Shown here one piece after another: positions 1 through 9,406 of a DNA stretch of 22,979 bases. A program made the position numbers and the translations under genes. Every line of letters begins with the position of its first letter. Position 1 is the first letter of the stretch. This stretch comes from Bacteroidota bacterium (GTDB taxonomy: Bacteria; Bacteroidota; Bacteroidia; Bacteroidales; UBA932), in NCBI GenBank assembly GCA_017860395.1, contig JAGDMC010000002.1:1-22979 (forward strand). Direction: 5' to 3'. The notes under the pieces were generated by a model. That model worked only from the letters and a program-made list of their open reading frames with translations, ran no database searches and was not told the DNA's origin.

Positions 1-462
1 AAGGATATCATTACAATTGACCATATGTCAAAAATGCTTGACAATGCAATAGTTTGCAACATTGGCCACTTCGACAATGAAATACAGGTAGAAAAACTTA
101 AGAACTATCCGGGCATCAGGACAAGAAATATTAAACCTCAGGTTGATCAGTACTTCTTTCCGGAAGGACACTCAATTTTACTGCTGGCCGATGGCCGCCT
201 GGTTAACCTTGGTTGCGCTACAGGTCACCCTTCATTTGTAATGAGCAACTCATTTACAAATCAGACCCTTGCTCAGATTGAACTTTGGACAAAAGAGCTG
301 GAAGTTGGAGTTTACCTTTTGCCTAAACTTTTGGACGAAGAGGTGGCAAGGCTGCATCTGCAAAGAATTGGCGTTAAACTCACAACGCTTACTCCTGAAC
401 AGGCTGCATATATCGGTGTAGATATTGAAGGACCGTATAAACCTGCGTACTACAGGTATTAA
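1..462 (+). CDS. ahcY: Adenosylhomocysteinase, C-terminal part (5' truncated)
   Basis: This is the 3' end of S-adenosylhomocysteine hydrolase, the cytosolic NAD-dependent enzyme that splits S-adenosylhomocysteine into adenosine and homocysteine. The frame is open from base 1, so the gene begins outside the window; the first in-window ATG is internal. Family hallmarks are visible: [12 protein letters not shown] followed by [14 protein letters not shown] from the NAD-binding domain, a [14 protein letters not shown] segment, and the C-terminal KPAYYRY tail whose Lys and Tyr contact the NAD of the neighbouring subunit in the family. The product homocysteine is the substrate of the MetH encoded next, so the order is metabolically coherent, but a strong hairpin separates the two and they are probably separate transcripts. 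Identification is essentially certain; only the missing N-terminus limits it. Confidence 0.96.
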   Translation, partial: KDIITIDHMSKMLDNAIVCNIGHFDNEIQVEKLKNYPGIRTRNIKPQVDQYFFPEGHSILLLADGRLVNLGCATGHPSFVMSNSFTNQTLAQIELWTKELEVGVYLLPKLLDEEVARLHLQRIGVKLTTLTPEQAAYIGVDIEGPYKPAYYRY

Positions 463-492
463 ACAGCCTTATACGCTGATAATTAATATTAT

Positions 493-531
493 GCTAAAAA
501 GAACGACATCATGGATGTCGTTCTTTTTAGC
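493..531 (+). terminator. Perfect 18-bp hairpin terminator after ahcY
   Basis: The arms 493-510 and 514-531 are perfectly complementary over 18 bp with a three-base loop (atg). The outer stem is A5/T5, so the right arm supplies the U-run, which is typical of Bacteroidota intrinsic terminators. It shares the tip CATC-N3-GATG and the CTAAAAAG flank with hairpins at 14526-14558 and 18879-18923. Confidence 0.85.
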
Positions 532-542
532 AATTAACTGTA

Positions 543-574
543 TATGATCCTAAATGAATTTTGAATTATCTTTG
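543..574 (+). promoter_or_regulatory. Putative Bacteroidota promoter for metH
   Basis: TATCTTTG at 567-574 matches the -7 consensus TAnnTTTG exactly. TATG at 543-546 is a 3/4 match to the -33 TTTG with a 20-bp spacer. The predicted start of transcription is near 580, leaving a leader of about 16 bases, too short for a cobalamin or SAM riboswitch. Confidence 0.6.
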
Positions 575-595
575 CAATCAGAAATATAGAATACT

Positions 596-3500
596 ATGAC
601 AAATAACTCACTTGAAGTTGCTGCCGGCAAAAAAATATTGATTCTCGATGGTGCCATGGGTACAATGATCCAAAGGCACAAACTTCAGGAAAGCGATTAT
701 CGCGGAGAGATGTTTAAGGAACATCCCATGCTTCAGAAGGGGAACAACGATTTGCTGTCCCTTACTAAACCAGAAGTTATTAAAGGTATTCACAGGGAAT
801 ATCTTGAAGCCGGGGCTGATATTATTACTACAAATACATTTAATTCAAACAAAATTTCCATGGCAGATTATGGCATGGAAGGAAGAGTTTATGAGTTGAA
901 TGTTGGGGCGGCGCGGCTGGCGGCGGCAGCCGTGCGTGAATATGCGGCGTCCCTTGAGGAAGATAACAAACCCGGCCGCGCCCTCTTTGTGGCGGGCACA
1001 ATGGGGCCAACCAACCGCACAGCATCAATGTCTTCCGATGTTAACGATCCGGGAGCGAGAGCCGTCACTTTTGATGATCTTGTAGAGGCGTACTCTGAGC
1101 AGGCGAAAGGTCTGATTGACGGTGGCGTGGATATTCTTCTTGTTGAGACAGTATTTGATGTTCTTAATTGCAAAGCTGCACTTTTTGCAATTGATTCTGT
1201 TTTTGAGGAGAGAGGAATGAAGTTGCCGGTTATGGTATCCGGGACAATCACCGATGCCAGCGGAAGGACTCTTACAGGACAGACCCTCGAAGCTTTTTTA
1301 GTGTCTGTTTCCCATTTTCCATTGTTTAGCATTGGGCTTAACTGTGCTTTAGGAGCGGAGCAGCTCCGCCCCTTCATACAGGAACTGAGTGCAAAGTCGC
1401 CGTTTTATGTTTCTGCGCACCCTAATGCGGGGCTGCCAAACCAGTTTGGCGAATATGACCAGTCAGCAGCCTTTATGGCATCAATTGCAGAAGATTATAT
1501 GAAAGAGGGCTGGGTGAATGTTCTTGGAGGCTGCTGCGGAACTACTCCTCTGCATATTCAAAAAATTGCGCAGGCCTCAAAAAATCATAAACCACGGGTT
1601 AAACCCGATATTAAAAAATTCACAAAACTCAGTGGTCTTGAGGTTCTCACAATAACTCCGGAAACAAACTTCGTAAATGTTGGAGAACGTACAAATGTCT
1701 CAGGTTCGATTAAGTTTGCCAGGCTCATCAGGGAGGAGAAATACGACGAAGCTCTCGCTATCGCAAGAAATCAGGTTGAAGGTGGTGCGCAGGTTATTGA
1801 TATTTGCATGGACGAGGCAATGCTTGATTCGGAAAAGGCGATGGTAAAGTTTGTTAATCTCATTATGGCCGAGCCGGATATCTCAAAGCTTCCGTTAATG
1901 ATTGACTCTTCCCGATGGAGTGTTATTGAGGGAGCACTCAAATGCATCCAGGGCAAATCTGTTGTCAACTCAATCAGCCTTAAAGAGGGAGAAGATATTT
2001 TCCTAAACCGCGCAAAAACAATCAGGAAATACGGAGCAGCCACAGTTGTTATGCTGTTTGACGAAAATGGCCAGGCAGACACTTTTGAAAGGAAAATAGA
2101 GGTAGCCGAAAGGTCCTATCGTCTCCTTACGGAAAAAATAGGATTTCCTCCGGAAGATATCATATTTGACCCCAATGTTCTGGCTGTTGCAACAGGCATT
2201 GAGGAACATAATAATTATGGAATCAATTTCATAAGGGCAACAGAATGGATCAAACAGAACCTTCCGTATGCAAAAGTGAGCGGAGGAATAAGCAATCTCT
2301 CTTTTTCTTTTCGCGGTACCGACAAAGTGCGTGAGGCAATGCATTCGGTTTTCCTTTTTCACGCAATAAAGGCCGGTCTTGATATGGGTATTGTTAATCC
2401 GGGGATGCTGCAGGTATACAGCGAAATTGAACCGAATCTTCTCGCACTGTCGGAGGATGTGATTCTTAACCGACGTTCCGACGCGACTGAACGGCTTGTG
2501 AAATTTGCTGAGGGAATTAAGAATGAGGGAAAGAAACAAGAAAAAGAAGATGCATGGAGGATGCTTCCTGTCGTTGACAGAATAAAGCATGCTCTTATCC
2601 GTGGACTTGATGAATTTATTGAACAGGATGTTGAAGAAGCGCGATCACTCTTTAAAAGATCTATTGAACTGATAGAAGGCCCGTTAATGGGAGGTATGAA
2701 TGAAGTGGGAGATCTTTTTGGCTCCGGTAAAATGTTTTTACCGCAGGTTGTTAAGAGTGCCAGGGTAATGAAGAAAGCTGTAACAAAACTTGCCCCCTAT
2801 ATTGAACAGGAGAGCCTTGGTGAAGAGAAGAAGAGTGCCGGTAAAGTTCTTTTGGCAACAGTAAAGGGAGATGTTCACGACATTGGAAAAAACATAGTGG
2901 GGGTTGTGCTGTCTTGTAATAATTACGAGATAATCGACCTTGGCGTTATGGTTCCGGCAGAAAAAATTATTGATGCTGCCATTAAAGAACAGGTAGATTT
3001 TATTGGTCTTAGCGGGCTCATAACTCCTTCGCTTGAAGAGATGGTTCATGTTGCTGCAGAAATGGAACGCAGGAAGATTTCCATTCCTCTCCTGATTGGA
3101 GGAGCAACTACTTCGGAAATACACGCAGCTGTTAAAGTTGCCCCTGTTTACTCATACTCTGTTATTCACGTAAAAGATGCTTCAAAAGCCGCCGGTGTTT
3201 TATCTTCATTGCTTAACAAAGACAGTATCGACTACGCTACATCCATACGCGATAAGTATAACAAAATGCGTGATGCTCACAGTTCACGTGTTGCCGAAAA
3301 AAATCTTATTACACTGAGTCAGGCTCGTGCGAACAGGTTTTGCGGCGACTTCTCCCCTTTTGCTCCAAAGCAACCGGGAATTCATGTTCTAAACAACATT
3401 GATCTTGCAGAACTTGCTGGTTATATAGACTGGACCTTCTTTTTCTTTGCATGGAAACTGTCCGGCAAGTATCCCGCAATCTTTTCAGATCCCGTAAAAG

Positions 3501-4237
3501 GGGAAGAGGCAAAGAAATTGTTTGATGATGGCCAGATATATCTCAAAAAGATAATTGAGAATAAACTTATAACAGCAAAAGCGGTATTCGGTCTCTTCCC
3601 TGCTGTCTCAGACGGTGACGATGTAAAAGTTCTTGAACCAAAATCAACCTTCTGTTTTTTAAGAAATCAGGAACAAAAAGAAAAGGGAATCAATAATCTC
3701 TCTCTTGCCGATTACATTGCTCCGGAATCAACCGGCATTATTGACAATATCGGAGCATTTGTTGTAACGGCAGGACTTGACGAATCAGGAACTGACAAAT
3801 ACAAAGACGACGACTACGCAATGATTATGATTCGTATTCTGAGCGACAGGCTTGCAGAAGCTGCAGCAGAATGGCTTCATGCAAAAATTCGAAGAGAATA
3901 TTGGGGTTATGCAGCAGAGGAAAATCTATCTGTAGAAGAGATGATTAAACAAAAATACAAGGGCATCAGACCGGCACCCGGATATCCTGCCTGTCCCGAC
4001 CATACCGAAAAAAGAGTTATCTTTGACTTACTCGGGGCCGAAAAGCGAATTGGAGCAAGGCTCACAGAAAATTTTGCAATGGTTCCGGCAGCAGCAGTGA
4101 GCGGATATGTTTTCTCTCATCCGCAATCTGCCTACTTTAACATTGGAAAGATTGGTGAGGACCAGCTGAAAGAATATGCCTCCCGCAAAAAGATGACTAT
4201 TGAAGAGGCCGCCAAATGGCTGGCTCCAAACTTATAA
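596..4237 (+). CDS. metH: Cobalamin-dependent methionine synthase, full length
   Basis: A cytosolic enzyme that transfers a methyl group from 5-methyltetrahydrofolate to homocysteine through B12. At 1213 residues it has the complete four-module E. coli-type layout. The homocysteine domain (about 1-330) carries the zinc ligands C250 (in NCALG) and C313/C314 (in GGCCGTT). The pterin domain (about 350-640) contains [14 protein letters not shown]. The cap and B12 domain (about 655-890) has the lower axial ligand motif DVHDIG with H761. The C-terminal AdoMet reactivation domain (about 900-1213) has [15 protein letters not shown]. No Shine-Dalgarno is evident before the ATG, but LDGAMGT sits at the expected distance from it. 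metF follows after 16 bases, so the two are probably cotranscribed. A GC-rich codon patch lies at about 900-1020, although the protein there still aligns with the family. Confidence 0.97.
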   Translation: MTNNSLEVAAGKKILILDGAMGTMIQRHKLQESDYRGEMFKEHPMLQKGNNDLLSLTKPEVIKGIHREYLEAGADIITTNTFNSNKISMADYGMEGRVYELNVGAARLAAAAVREYAASLEEDNKPGRALFVAGTMGPTNRTASMSSDVNDPGARAVTFDDLVEAYSEQAKGLIDGGVDILLVETVFDVLNCKAALFAIDSVFEERGMKLPVMVSGTITDASGRTLTGQTLEAFLVSVSHFPLFSIGLNCALGAEQLRPFIQELSAKSPFYVSAHPNAGLPNQFGEYDQSAAFMASIAEDYMKEGWVNVLGGCCGTTPLHIQKIAQASKNHKPRVKPDIKKFTKLSGLEVLTITPETNFVNVGERTNVSGSIKFARLIREEKYDEALAIARNQVEGGAQVIDICMDEAMLDSEKAMVKFVNLIMAEPDISKLPLMIDSSRWSVIEGALKCIQGKSVVNSISLKEGEDIFLNRAKTIRKYGAATVVMLFDENGQADTFERKIEVAERSYRLLTEKIGFPPEDIIFDPNVLAVATGIEEHNNYGINFIRATEWIKQNLPYAKVSGGISNLSFSFRGTDKVREAMHSVFLFHAIKAGLDMGIVNPGMLQVYSEIEPNLLALSEDVILNRRSDATERLVKFAEGIKNEGKKQEKEDAWRMLPVVDRIKHALIRGLDEFIEQDVEEARSLFKRSIELIEGPLMGGMNEVGDLFGSGKMFLPQVVKSARVMKKAVTKLAPYIEQESLGEEKKSAGKVLLATVKGDVHDIGKNIVGVVLSCNNYEIIDLGVMVPAEKIIDAAIKEQVDFIGLSGLITPSLEEMVHVAAEMERRKISIPLLIGGATTSEIHAAVKVAPVYSYSVIHVKDASKAAGVLSSLLNKDSIDYATSIRDKYNKMRDAHSSRVAEKNLITLSQARANRFCGDFSPFAPKQPGIHVLNNIDLAELAGYIDWTFFFFAWKLSGKYPAIFSDPVKGEEAKKLFDDGQIYLKKIIENKLITAKAVFGLFPAVSDGDDVKVLEPKSTFCFLRNQEQKEKGINNLSLADYIAPESTGIIDNIGAFVVTAGLDESGTDKYKDDDYAMIMIRILSDRLAEAAAEWLHAKIRREYWGYAAEENLSVEEMIKQKYKGIRPAPGYPACPDHTEKRVIFDLLGAEKRIGARLTENFAMVPAAAVSGYVFSHPQSAYFNIGKIGEDQLKEYASRKKMTIEEAAKWLAPNL

Positions 4238-4253
4238 ATAACCCCATTAGAGT

Positions 4254-5207
4254 ATGAACGTAATAGATAAAATAAAAAGCGCCAAAGGGCCACTATTCAC
4301 ATTTGAACTTCTTCCTCCGCTAAGAGGCCACAGCATCGAAAGAATTTATAATGCCATCGACAGATTGATTGAATTTGATCCGGCATATATAAATTTTACT
4401 TCGCACCGCAACGAAACTACATATTATGAGAGATCGGACGGACATATCGAAAAGAAAATTGTACGAATCCGCCCCGGAACTGTTGCTTTAGCTGCCGCTG
4501 TAAAGTACAAATACAACATTACAGTTGTTCCCCATATATTATGTGGGGGTTTTTCCAGGGAAGAGACTGAAAATGCTCTTATCGAGATGAATTTTCTTGG
4601 TATAAACGATGTTCTGGCACTCAGAGGTGATACCCAAAAAGGAGCCCGCCGTTTCATCCCCGACAAGGACGGCCATTCCCATGCCAATGAACTGGTAGAG
4701 CAGATTACCAACATGAATAATGGAAAATATCTTGAAGATACTCTTGAGGTTACAACTCCTTCTAATTTTTGCATAGGGGTTGCAGGTTATCCTGAGAAGC
4801 ATTTTGAAGCTCCTAACAGACGGATTGATATTGAAAATCTTAAGAAAAAAGTTGATGCAGGCGCACACTATATTGTTACACAAATGTTTTTTGACAACAG
4901 TAAATTTTTCCAGTTCAGGGACGATTGTGTTAAGGCCGGTATAACTATTCCAATAATTGCCGGAGTAAAACCAATATCAGCACTTAACGACATCAATCTT
5001 TTGCCTCAGGCTTTCCATATAGATCTTCCAAACGACCTTTATGTTGCCGCACAAAAATGCACAACAGACAAAGAGGTTCGTGAAGTAGGAATCGAATGGA
5101 CAACCATGCAGTCCAAAGAGCTTATAAAAGAAGGAGTTACCGGAATACATTATTACACATACGGCGGTTCTGATAATATCGCCAGAATAGTTAAAGCGTC
5201 GTTTTGA
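4254..5207 (+). CDS. metF: Methylenetetrahydrofolate reductase
   Basis: A flavoprotein that reduces 5,10-methylene-THF to 5-methyl-THF, the methyl donor used by MetH encoded immediately upstream. At 317 residues it has the usual bacterial single-domain length. Visible family motifs are FTFELLPP with the catalytic Glu at position 18, LALRGDTQKG in the FAD/folate region, GYPEKHFEAP, and AGAHYIVTQMFFD. The start ATG lies 16 bases after the metH stop with no separate promoter motif, so a metH-metF operon is inferred. A hairpin terminator at 5273-5312 closes the unit. Nothing unusual was seen, and the identification is firm. Confidence 0.95.
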   Translation: MNVIDKIKSAKGPLFTFELLPPLRGHSIERIYNAIDRLIEFDPAYINFTSHRNETTYYERSDGHIEKKIVRIRPGTVALAAAVKYKYNITVVPHILCGGFSREETENALIEMNFLGINDVLALRGDTQKGARRFIPDKDGHSHANELVEQITNMNNGKYLEDTLEVTTPSNFCIGVAGYPEKHFEAPNRRIDIENLKKKVDAGAHYIVTQMFFDNSKFFQFRDDCVKAGITIPIIAGVKPISALNDINLLPQAFHIDLPNDLYVAAQKCTTDKEVREVGIEWTTMQSKELIKEGVTGIHYYTYGGSDNIARIVKASF

Positions 5208-5272
5208 TTGCTGAATGATTTTGCCTGCCGCATGGCTCATTAACCATGTCGCAGTCGCACCATATTTTTTTC

Positions 5273-5313
5273 AAAAAGCCTGAAAAGTATTTATTTATTT
5301 TTCAGGCTTTTTT
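5273..5313 (+). terminator. Intrinsic terminator after metF
   Basis: The arms AAAAAGCCTGAAAA (5273-5286) and TTTTCAGGCTTTTT (5299-5312) pair perfectly over 14 bp around a 12-base AT loop, and the T-run continues to 5313. This ends the metH-metF unit just before the receptor promoter. Confidence 0.85.
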
Positions 5314-5315
5314 AT

Positions 5316-5323
5316 TATATTTG
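5316..5323 (+). promoter_or_regulatory. -7 promoter element of the receptor-kinase operon
   Basis: TATATTTG matches the TAnnTTTG consensus exactly. The -33 region overlaps the preceding terminator arm and shows only T-rich sequence. The predicted leader is about 35 bases to the ATG at 5365. Confidence 0.5.
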
Positions 5324-5364
5324 ATTAGAGTTCCGTGAGTGTTTTATTTTGTAAAACAACCATT

Positions 5365-7356
5365 ATGAAAAGGCTATTTTTACTTCTTATGATTGGAGTT
5401 AATTGCTTTTCAAATGTATTTGCTCAGGAAAAAGATACATTAAAAGCCGACGATATTCTTAAAATGTCGTTTACAGACCTGATGAATACAAAAGTAATCA
5501 GTGCGTCTAAGGTCCAGCAGGAAATTAAAGATGTTTCCGCCACCGTTCAGGTGATTACTGCAGAACAGATTAAAGATCGCGGATATTTTACTCTTGAAGA
5601 GGCTTTGGGGGATTTACCGGGATTTCAATTCAGGAATATAAACGGGTTTAACAGCTATGTCTTTCTGAGAGGTGCTCCCAGCCAGAATAATCTGATTCTA
5701 TTATTGGTTGACGGCGTCCAGATTAATGAGTTGAATTCAGGCGGCTTCTATGGAGGGGGGCAGTTTAATATGTCAAATATTGAAAGGATTGAAATTGTTT
5801 ACGGGCCTTCATCTACGCTTTATGGAACAAATGCCGTTTCCGGAGTAATAAATATTATAACAAAAAGTTCCAATTGGGGGAAAAAAGGTAACATAAGTAT
5901 GCTTGCTGGTACCTTCAAAACCGGAATGCTGGATTTTAACTTAAGAAATTATAACGACGAAAGTCAAATCGCCTATTCTGTTTCCGGAATGTATAAAGTC
6001 TCTGAGAAGGCCGATTTGCGAGGAATAGATGGGGATAATAACTGGACCGGTGAAATGGAGAATTTTGAAAACGACTTCTCCTTATCGGCAAAACTGAGAA
6101 TAAAAAACTTTAGTGCAGGAATTATATTTCAGAATAAACAGTCATCAATGACAACTAATAACAAATCCATTGATGATAAGTATTTCGACAGAAATACTTT
6201 GTGGAACATCTCCTTTCTTAATGGATTTGTAAAATATACCTACAACAGAAGCAACAGAATTTCTTATAAATCTACACTATACTACAGGAACGCAACTGTA
6301 AACCCAAATACAGTCAATAATATTATTAAGGCGACAGATACAACCAGCGGTAATCAGGTTGGCTATTACAGGCCAAACCACTTGGTTGGCTTAGATAATC
6401 AGCTCATCTATAACCCATTCAAAAAATTAATGATAATAGGTGGGATAATTGGAGAAATAGAAAAACTTTCCGATGGTTTTTCAATTTCAAACAGCAATTC
6501 TCAGTTTGTCCCCCCTCCTGCCCCTTCAAAACCGGATATGCTTAACAACAATCTTTTCAGCTATTATCTGCAGCTGAATTACAAAATCATCAATAAATTG
6601 TCATTCGTCGGAGGAATCCGTCATGATTTTTCAAGTTACTACGGACGAGTCCTGACGCCACGTGCCGGGCTTGTATTCAATACAGATAAATTTACAGCAA
6701 AATTCATGTACAACAGGGCTTTCAGGGCACCAAAACCATGGGACTATAACTATGGAACGGGCAATGAATTACTGAAACCGGAAAAAATGCATTCTTTTGA
6801 ATTGTTTACATCATATTCCATTCTTAAAAACCTCTCTTTCGGGGCATCACTTTACAGAAACCATATTAACGATAAGCTCACTCTGGATATTTCCGGAAGT
6901 GATGTAAGATGGGTTAATGAAAACAAGCTAAACACATTTGGTCTTGAATTTTACGGTAATTACTCAACAAAAAGCCTTTCCATTTACGCAAATTATACTT
7001 ATACCAACTCTTACGAAGACGAAGGAATACTTATTCCCGAGATTTCCATGCATACGGCAAATGCAGGCGTAACATATTCTTTCTCGCCACACATTAAAGC
7101 AAACCTAAGAGCCAACTATCTTGGAGGCAGGAACAATCCAATGCTGATACCTTCTACCGGAGACAATAAAATTGATGGTGTATTTTTACTGCATGGAGCC
7201 ATTTCCTATAATGATTTCAATGGATTCGACATTCAACTTAAGGTAAATAATTTTTTCAATGAGGTTTATTATCATCCTTCTAACCGCTTTGCCGGAAGAT
7301 ACAGGCAACCGCAAAGGAGTATTATGTTAATGATAACTTATGATTTATTCAGATAA
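5365..7356 (+). CDS. TonB-dependent outer-membrane receptor, first gene of signalling operon
   Basis: A 663-residue outer-membrane beta-barrel receptor. I chose ATG 5365 over an upstream in-frame GTG (5335) because it starts directly with a signal peptide, MKRLFLLLMIGVNCFSNVFA, cleaved around AQ. After a short linker comes the sequence SFTDLMNTKVISASKVQQ, typical of receptors lacking the CarboxypepD-like extension of SusC proteins. The plug (about 50-170) has VQVITAEQI, LEEALGDLPGF, LRGAPSQNN, LLVDGVQIN, IERIEIVYGPSSTLYGTNAVSGVINIITK. The rest is barrel, ending in MLMITYDLFR. The ligand cannot be read from sequence. Position next to metH raises cobalamin as a possibility, but a terminator and a new promoter intervene. 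It is 12 bases from the YfiR-like gene, so it probably delivers or senses a signal for that system. Confidence 0.88.
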   Translation: MKRLFLLLMIGVNCFSNVFAQEKDTLKADDILKMSFTDLMNTKVISASKVQQEIKDVSATVQVITAEQIKDRGYFTLEEALGDLPGFQFRNINGFNSYVFLRGAPSQNNLILLLVDGVQINELNSGGFYGGGQFNMSNIERIEIVYGPSSTLYGTNAVSGVINIITKSSNWGKKGNISMLAGTFKTGMLDFNLRNYNDESQIAYSVSGMYKVSEKADLRGIDGDNNWTGEMENFENDFSLSAKLRIKNFSAGIIFQNKQSSMTTNNKSIDDKYFDRNTLWNISFLNGFVKYTYNRSNRISYKSTLYYRNATVNPNTVNNIIKATDTTSGNQVGYYRPNHLVGLDNQLIYNPFKKLMIIGGIIGEIEKLSDGFSISNSNSQFVPPPAPSKPDMLNNNLFSYYLQLNYKIINKLSFVGGIRHDFSSYYGRVLTPRAGLVFNTDKFTAKFMYNRAFRAPKPWDYNYGTGNELLKPEKMHSFELFTSYSILKNLSFGASLYRNHINDKLTLDISGSDVRWVNENKLNTFGLEFYGNYSTKSLSIYANYTYTNSYEDEGILIPEISMHTANAGVTYSFSPHIKANLRANYLGGRNNPMLIPSTGDNKIDGVFLLHGAISYNDFNGFDIQLKVNNFFNEVYYHPSNRFAGRYRQPQRSIMLMITYDLFR

Positions 7357-7368
7357 TTTAATCGAGAT

Positions 7369-7926
7369 ATGGCAAAAAGCTCTTTACATATTGGAAAGCA
7401 TATTGCGCTGCTGATTATTTTATTTTCGGGATTAATTATTCCTTGCCGTGGAGAAGCGCAAACACGGGAACTATTATTGAAAGCCGGTTACATAGAAAAG
7501 TTTACCCATTTTGTTGATTGGTCCAAAAACCCGTTCAGTAAAGACTCTTTATTCAAAGTGGCAGTTATAGGCGACAAGAAATTTTCTCTGGCACTTGAAC
7601 AAATTTTTAGCAATATAAAGGTAAATGAAAAGAGCGTTAAGGTTACCTATATAACCTCCGTGGACCAGATTAAAGACAACATGATTCTTGTGATTTCAAA
7701 ATCTATAGGAAGTGATAAACTTGACGAGATACTTGATTACACTACTGGAAAAACAATACTCACAATAAGCGAAAAGGACGGATACGGAGTAAGAGGGTCA
7801 ATAATAAATCTGGTTGTAGTTGATGAATTTATCCGTTATGAGATTAACAGAGTAACCCTTGGAAAATCGGGGCTTAAGATGAATAGTTTGCTGATTAAAT
7901 CCGGAACACTGGTTGGAACAAAATGA
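7369..7926 (+). CDS. Periplasmic YfiR-like (DUF4154) protein
   Basis: A 185-residue exported protein of the YfiR/DUF4154 family. Residues about 12-31 form a hydrophobic signal peptide ending in GEAQ. The mature part begins LLLKAGYIEKFTHFVDW, the usual opening of the family, contains FKVAVIGDKKF and TILTISEKDGYGVRGSIINLVV, and ends with YEINRVTLGKSGLKMNSLLIKSG, the other characteristic end. In Pseudomonas the family member YfiR represses the CHASE8-domain diguanylate cyclase YfiN from the periplasm. Here the next gene, overlapping by ATGA, is a CHASE8 histidine kinase, so this protein is inferred to regulate that kinase. The mature chain has no cysteine, so the disulfide-based control described for Pseudomonas YfiR cannot apply. 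Family assignment is confident; the partner is inferred from context. Confidence 0.85.
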   Translation: MAKSSLHIGKHIALLIILFSGLIIPCRGEAQTRELLLKAGYIEKFTHFVDWSKNPFSKDSLFKVAVIGDKKFSLALEQIFSNIKVNEKSVKVTYITSVDQIKDNMILVISKSIGSDKLDEILDYTTGKTILTISEKDGYGVRGSIINLVVVDEFIRYEINRVTLGKSGLKMNSLLIKSGTLVGTK

Positions 7927-9392
7927 TTAAATTTCAATTCATACGAGACCTTTCCATAAAGAACAAGATAATTGTTATTGTTTTGTTCGTCGTGTTTACT
8001 GCAATATCTGCAGGGTTTATTACAATTGCCACCTGGGATATAAATAAACTTAAGGCCAATACCCAGTCAAATTTAGTATTGAATGCCAAGTTAATAGGTG
8101 ATTATTGTGTTGTGCCTCTATTTTTTGACGATAAAAATCAGGCTTCTGAAGCATTGTTGCGGTTGAAGTTTGTTGAATCTGTTGAGCAAGGATATTTGTT
8201 TGATAAAAACGGAGAACTATTTGCCTCTTATCCGGACACTATTTCAAATAATATGATTCCCGCTATTAATAAAAGTTCGGAAACGAGTTTTGAAGGAGGT
8301 TATTTTTATGTTACAGAAACTATCAATTTTCAGGGAAAGGTGCTGGGAACAATTTTCATTAAGGCAAATTCCAAAATACTTACAGCCCAAAAACAGAAGC
8401 TTATTTGGGTGCTGGCTATACTGGTAATCGCTCTTCTTTCGCTTTCATACTTTCTTGTATCAAGAATGCATAAGCTTGTTTCTGCACCAATCTTAAACTT
8501 AGCAACCTTAACTGCTGCAATTTCTAAAAACCAGAACTTTAATGTTCAAATTGAGCAACACGGAAGTGATGAAGTGGGATTTCTTTATGAGCAGTTTAAC
8601 AATATGTTGTCTCAGCTGTTGAAGAGACAGAATGAGAGGGATCTGGCAGAGGAAGAGATCCGGAATTTAAATGCAAGTCTGGAAAAAAAGGTTGCAGAGC
8701 GTACCGCTTTGCTGGAAGCCGCAAATAAAGAGCTTGAGTCTTTTTCATATTCGGTCTCTCACGACCTGAGGGCGCCATTACGTCACATTAATGGCTATCT
8801 TGAATTGCTTATCAAACGAAACAATTCGCAGCTGGACGATAAAGGGAAACATTATATTGAGTCCATTTACGAGGCATCCAACCATATGGGTCATTTAATT
8901 GATGACCTGCTTAATTTTTCCCGCACAGGACGTATGGAGATGAAGCCGGATAATATCGATATGAACAAGGTTGTAAAAGATGCTATGATAATTTTGGAGT
9001 CCGAAATGAAAGGGCGCAAAATTGACTGGAAACTTAATACTTTGCCAAGTGTTCATGCAGACTATGCCATGATGCGGCAGGTATGGGCCAACCTTATTGG
9101 AAATGCAATTAAATATAGCCGTAAACGTGATATTGCAACCATAGAAATTGGGGCAATAAACGAAAGAAATGAAATAATATTTTTTATCCGGGACAATGGT
9201 GCCGGATTCGATATGAATTATTCGCAAAAACTGTTTGGAGTATTCCAGCGGTTACATTCAAACGAAGAATTCGAAGGCACAGGAATAGGCCTGGCAAATG
9301 TTAATCAGGTTGTAAAAAGGCACAATGGGCGAACCTGGGCCGAAGGAGAAGTCGATAAAGGGGCTACTTTTTATTTTTCATTACCTAAATAA
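7923..9392 (+). CDS. CHASE8-HAMP sensor histidine kinase (phytochrome-type kinase core)
   Basis: A 489-residue inner-membrane sensor kinase. TM1 is about residues 16-36. The periplasmic segment (about 38-155) resembles CHASE8 as in YfiN: NLVLNAKLIGDYCVVPLFFD, a leucine-rich turn, then YLFDKNGELFASYP. TM2 is about 160-180, followed by a HAMP domain and a coiled coil (NASLEKKVAERTALLEAANKE). The DHp motif SYSVSHDLRAPLRHI places the phospho-acceptor at H280. The ATPase has the N box NLIGNAIKYS (N394), G1 DNGAGF (D424) and G2 GTGIGL (452-457). The SVSHDLRAPLRHI helix is the type found in Cph1-like phytochrome kinases, which pair with single-domain Rcp1-like regulators, and exactly such a regulator follows. 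The gene overlaps the YfiR-like gene by ATGA, suggesting translational coupling. Confidence 0.92.
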   Translation: MIKFQFIRDLSIKNKIIVIVLFVVFTAISAGFITIATWDINKLKANTQSNLVLNAKLIGDYCVVPLFFDDKNQASEALLRLKFVESVEQGYLFDKNGELFASYPDTISNNMIPAINKSSETSFEGGYFYVTETINFQGKVLGTIFIKANSKILTAQKQKLIWVLAILVIALLSLSYFLVSRMHKLVSAPILNLATLTAAISKNQNFNVQIEQHGSDEVGFLYEQFNNMLSQLLKRQNERDLAEEEIRNLNASLEKKVAERTALLEAANKELESFSYSVSHDLRAPLRHINGYLELLIKRNNSQLDDKGKHYIESIYEASNHMGHLIDDLLNFSRTGRMEMKPDNIDMNKVVKDAMIILESEMKGRKIDWKLNTLPSVHADYAMMRQVWANLIGNAIKYSRKRDIATIEIGAINERNEIIFFIRDNGAGFDMNYSQKLFGVFQRLHSNEEFEGTGIGLANVNQVVKRHNGRTWAEGEVDKGATFYFSLPK

Positions 9393-9393
9393 T

Positions 9394-9400
9394 GGGAGAG
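9394..9400 (+). promoter_or_regulatory. Shine-Dalgarno-like sequence for the response regulator
   Basis: GGGAGAG lies six bases before ATG 9407. It favours that start over the upstream ATG at 9392, which overlaps the kinase stop by one base. Most other genes here show no such site. Confidence 0.4.
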
Positions 9401-9406
9401 TATAAT

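Noticed and set aside
463..595. Possible cobalamin or SAM riboswitch ahead of metH
   Set aside because: After the ahcY terminator and the promoter only about 16 leader bases remain, and no B12 box or SAM-riboswitch core is visible.
889..1377. Minus-strand open frame of 162 codons within metH
   Set aside because: It lies wholly antisense to well-conserved MetH sequence, has no family motif, and is explained by the GC-rich patch that removes stop codons.
2003..2590. Minus-strand open frame of 195 codons within metH
   Set aside because: It is antisense to the pterin and cap domains, its product is a Cys/Phe-rich low-complexity chain without domains, and it has no promoter.
5335..5364. GTG start adding ten residues to the TonB receptor
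   Set aside because: The signal peptide begins exactly at ATG 5365, and the extension (SVLFCKTTI) would place odd residues ahead of it.
5365..7356. Receptor as a BtuB-type cobalamin transporter serving the adjacent MetH
   Set aside because: A terminator and a new promoter separate it from metH-metF, no btuF/btuCD genes are present, and it is coupled to the YfiR-kinase genes. The idea is not excluded but is unsupported.
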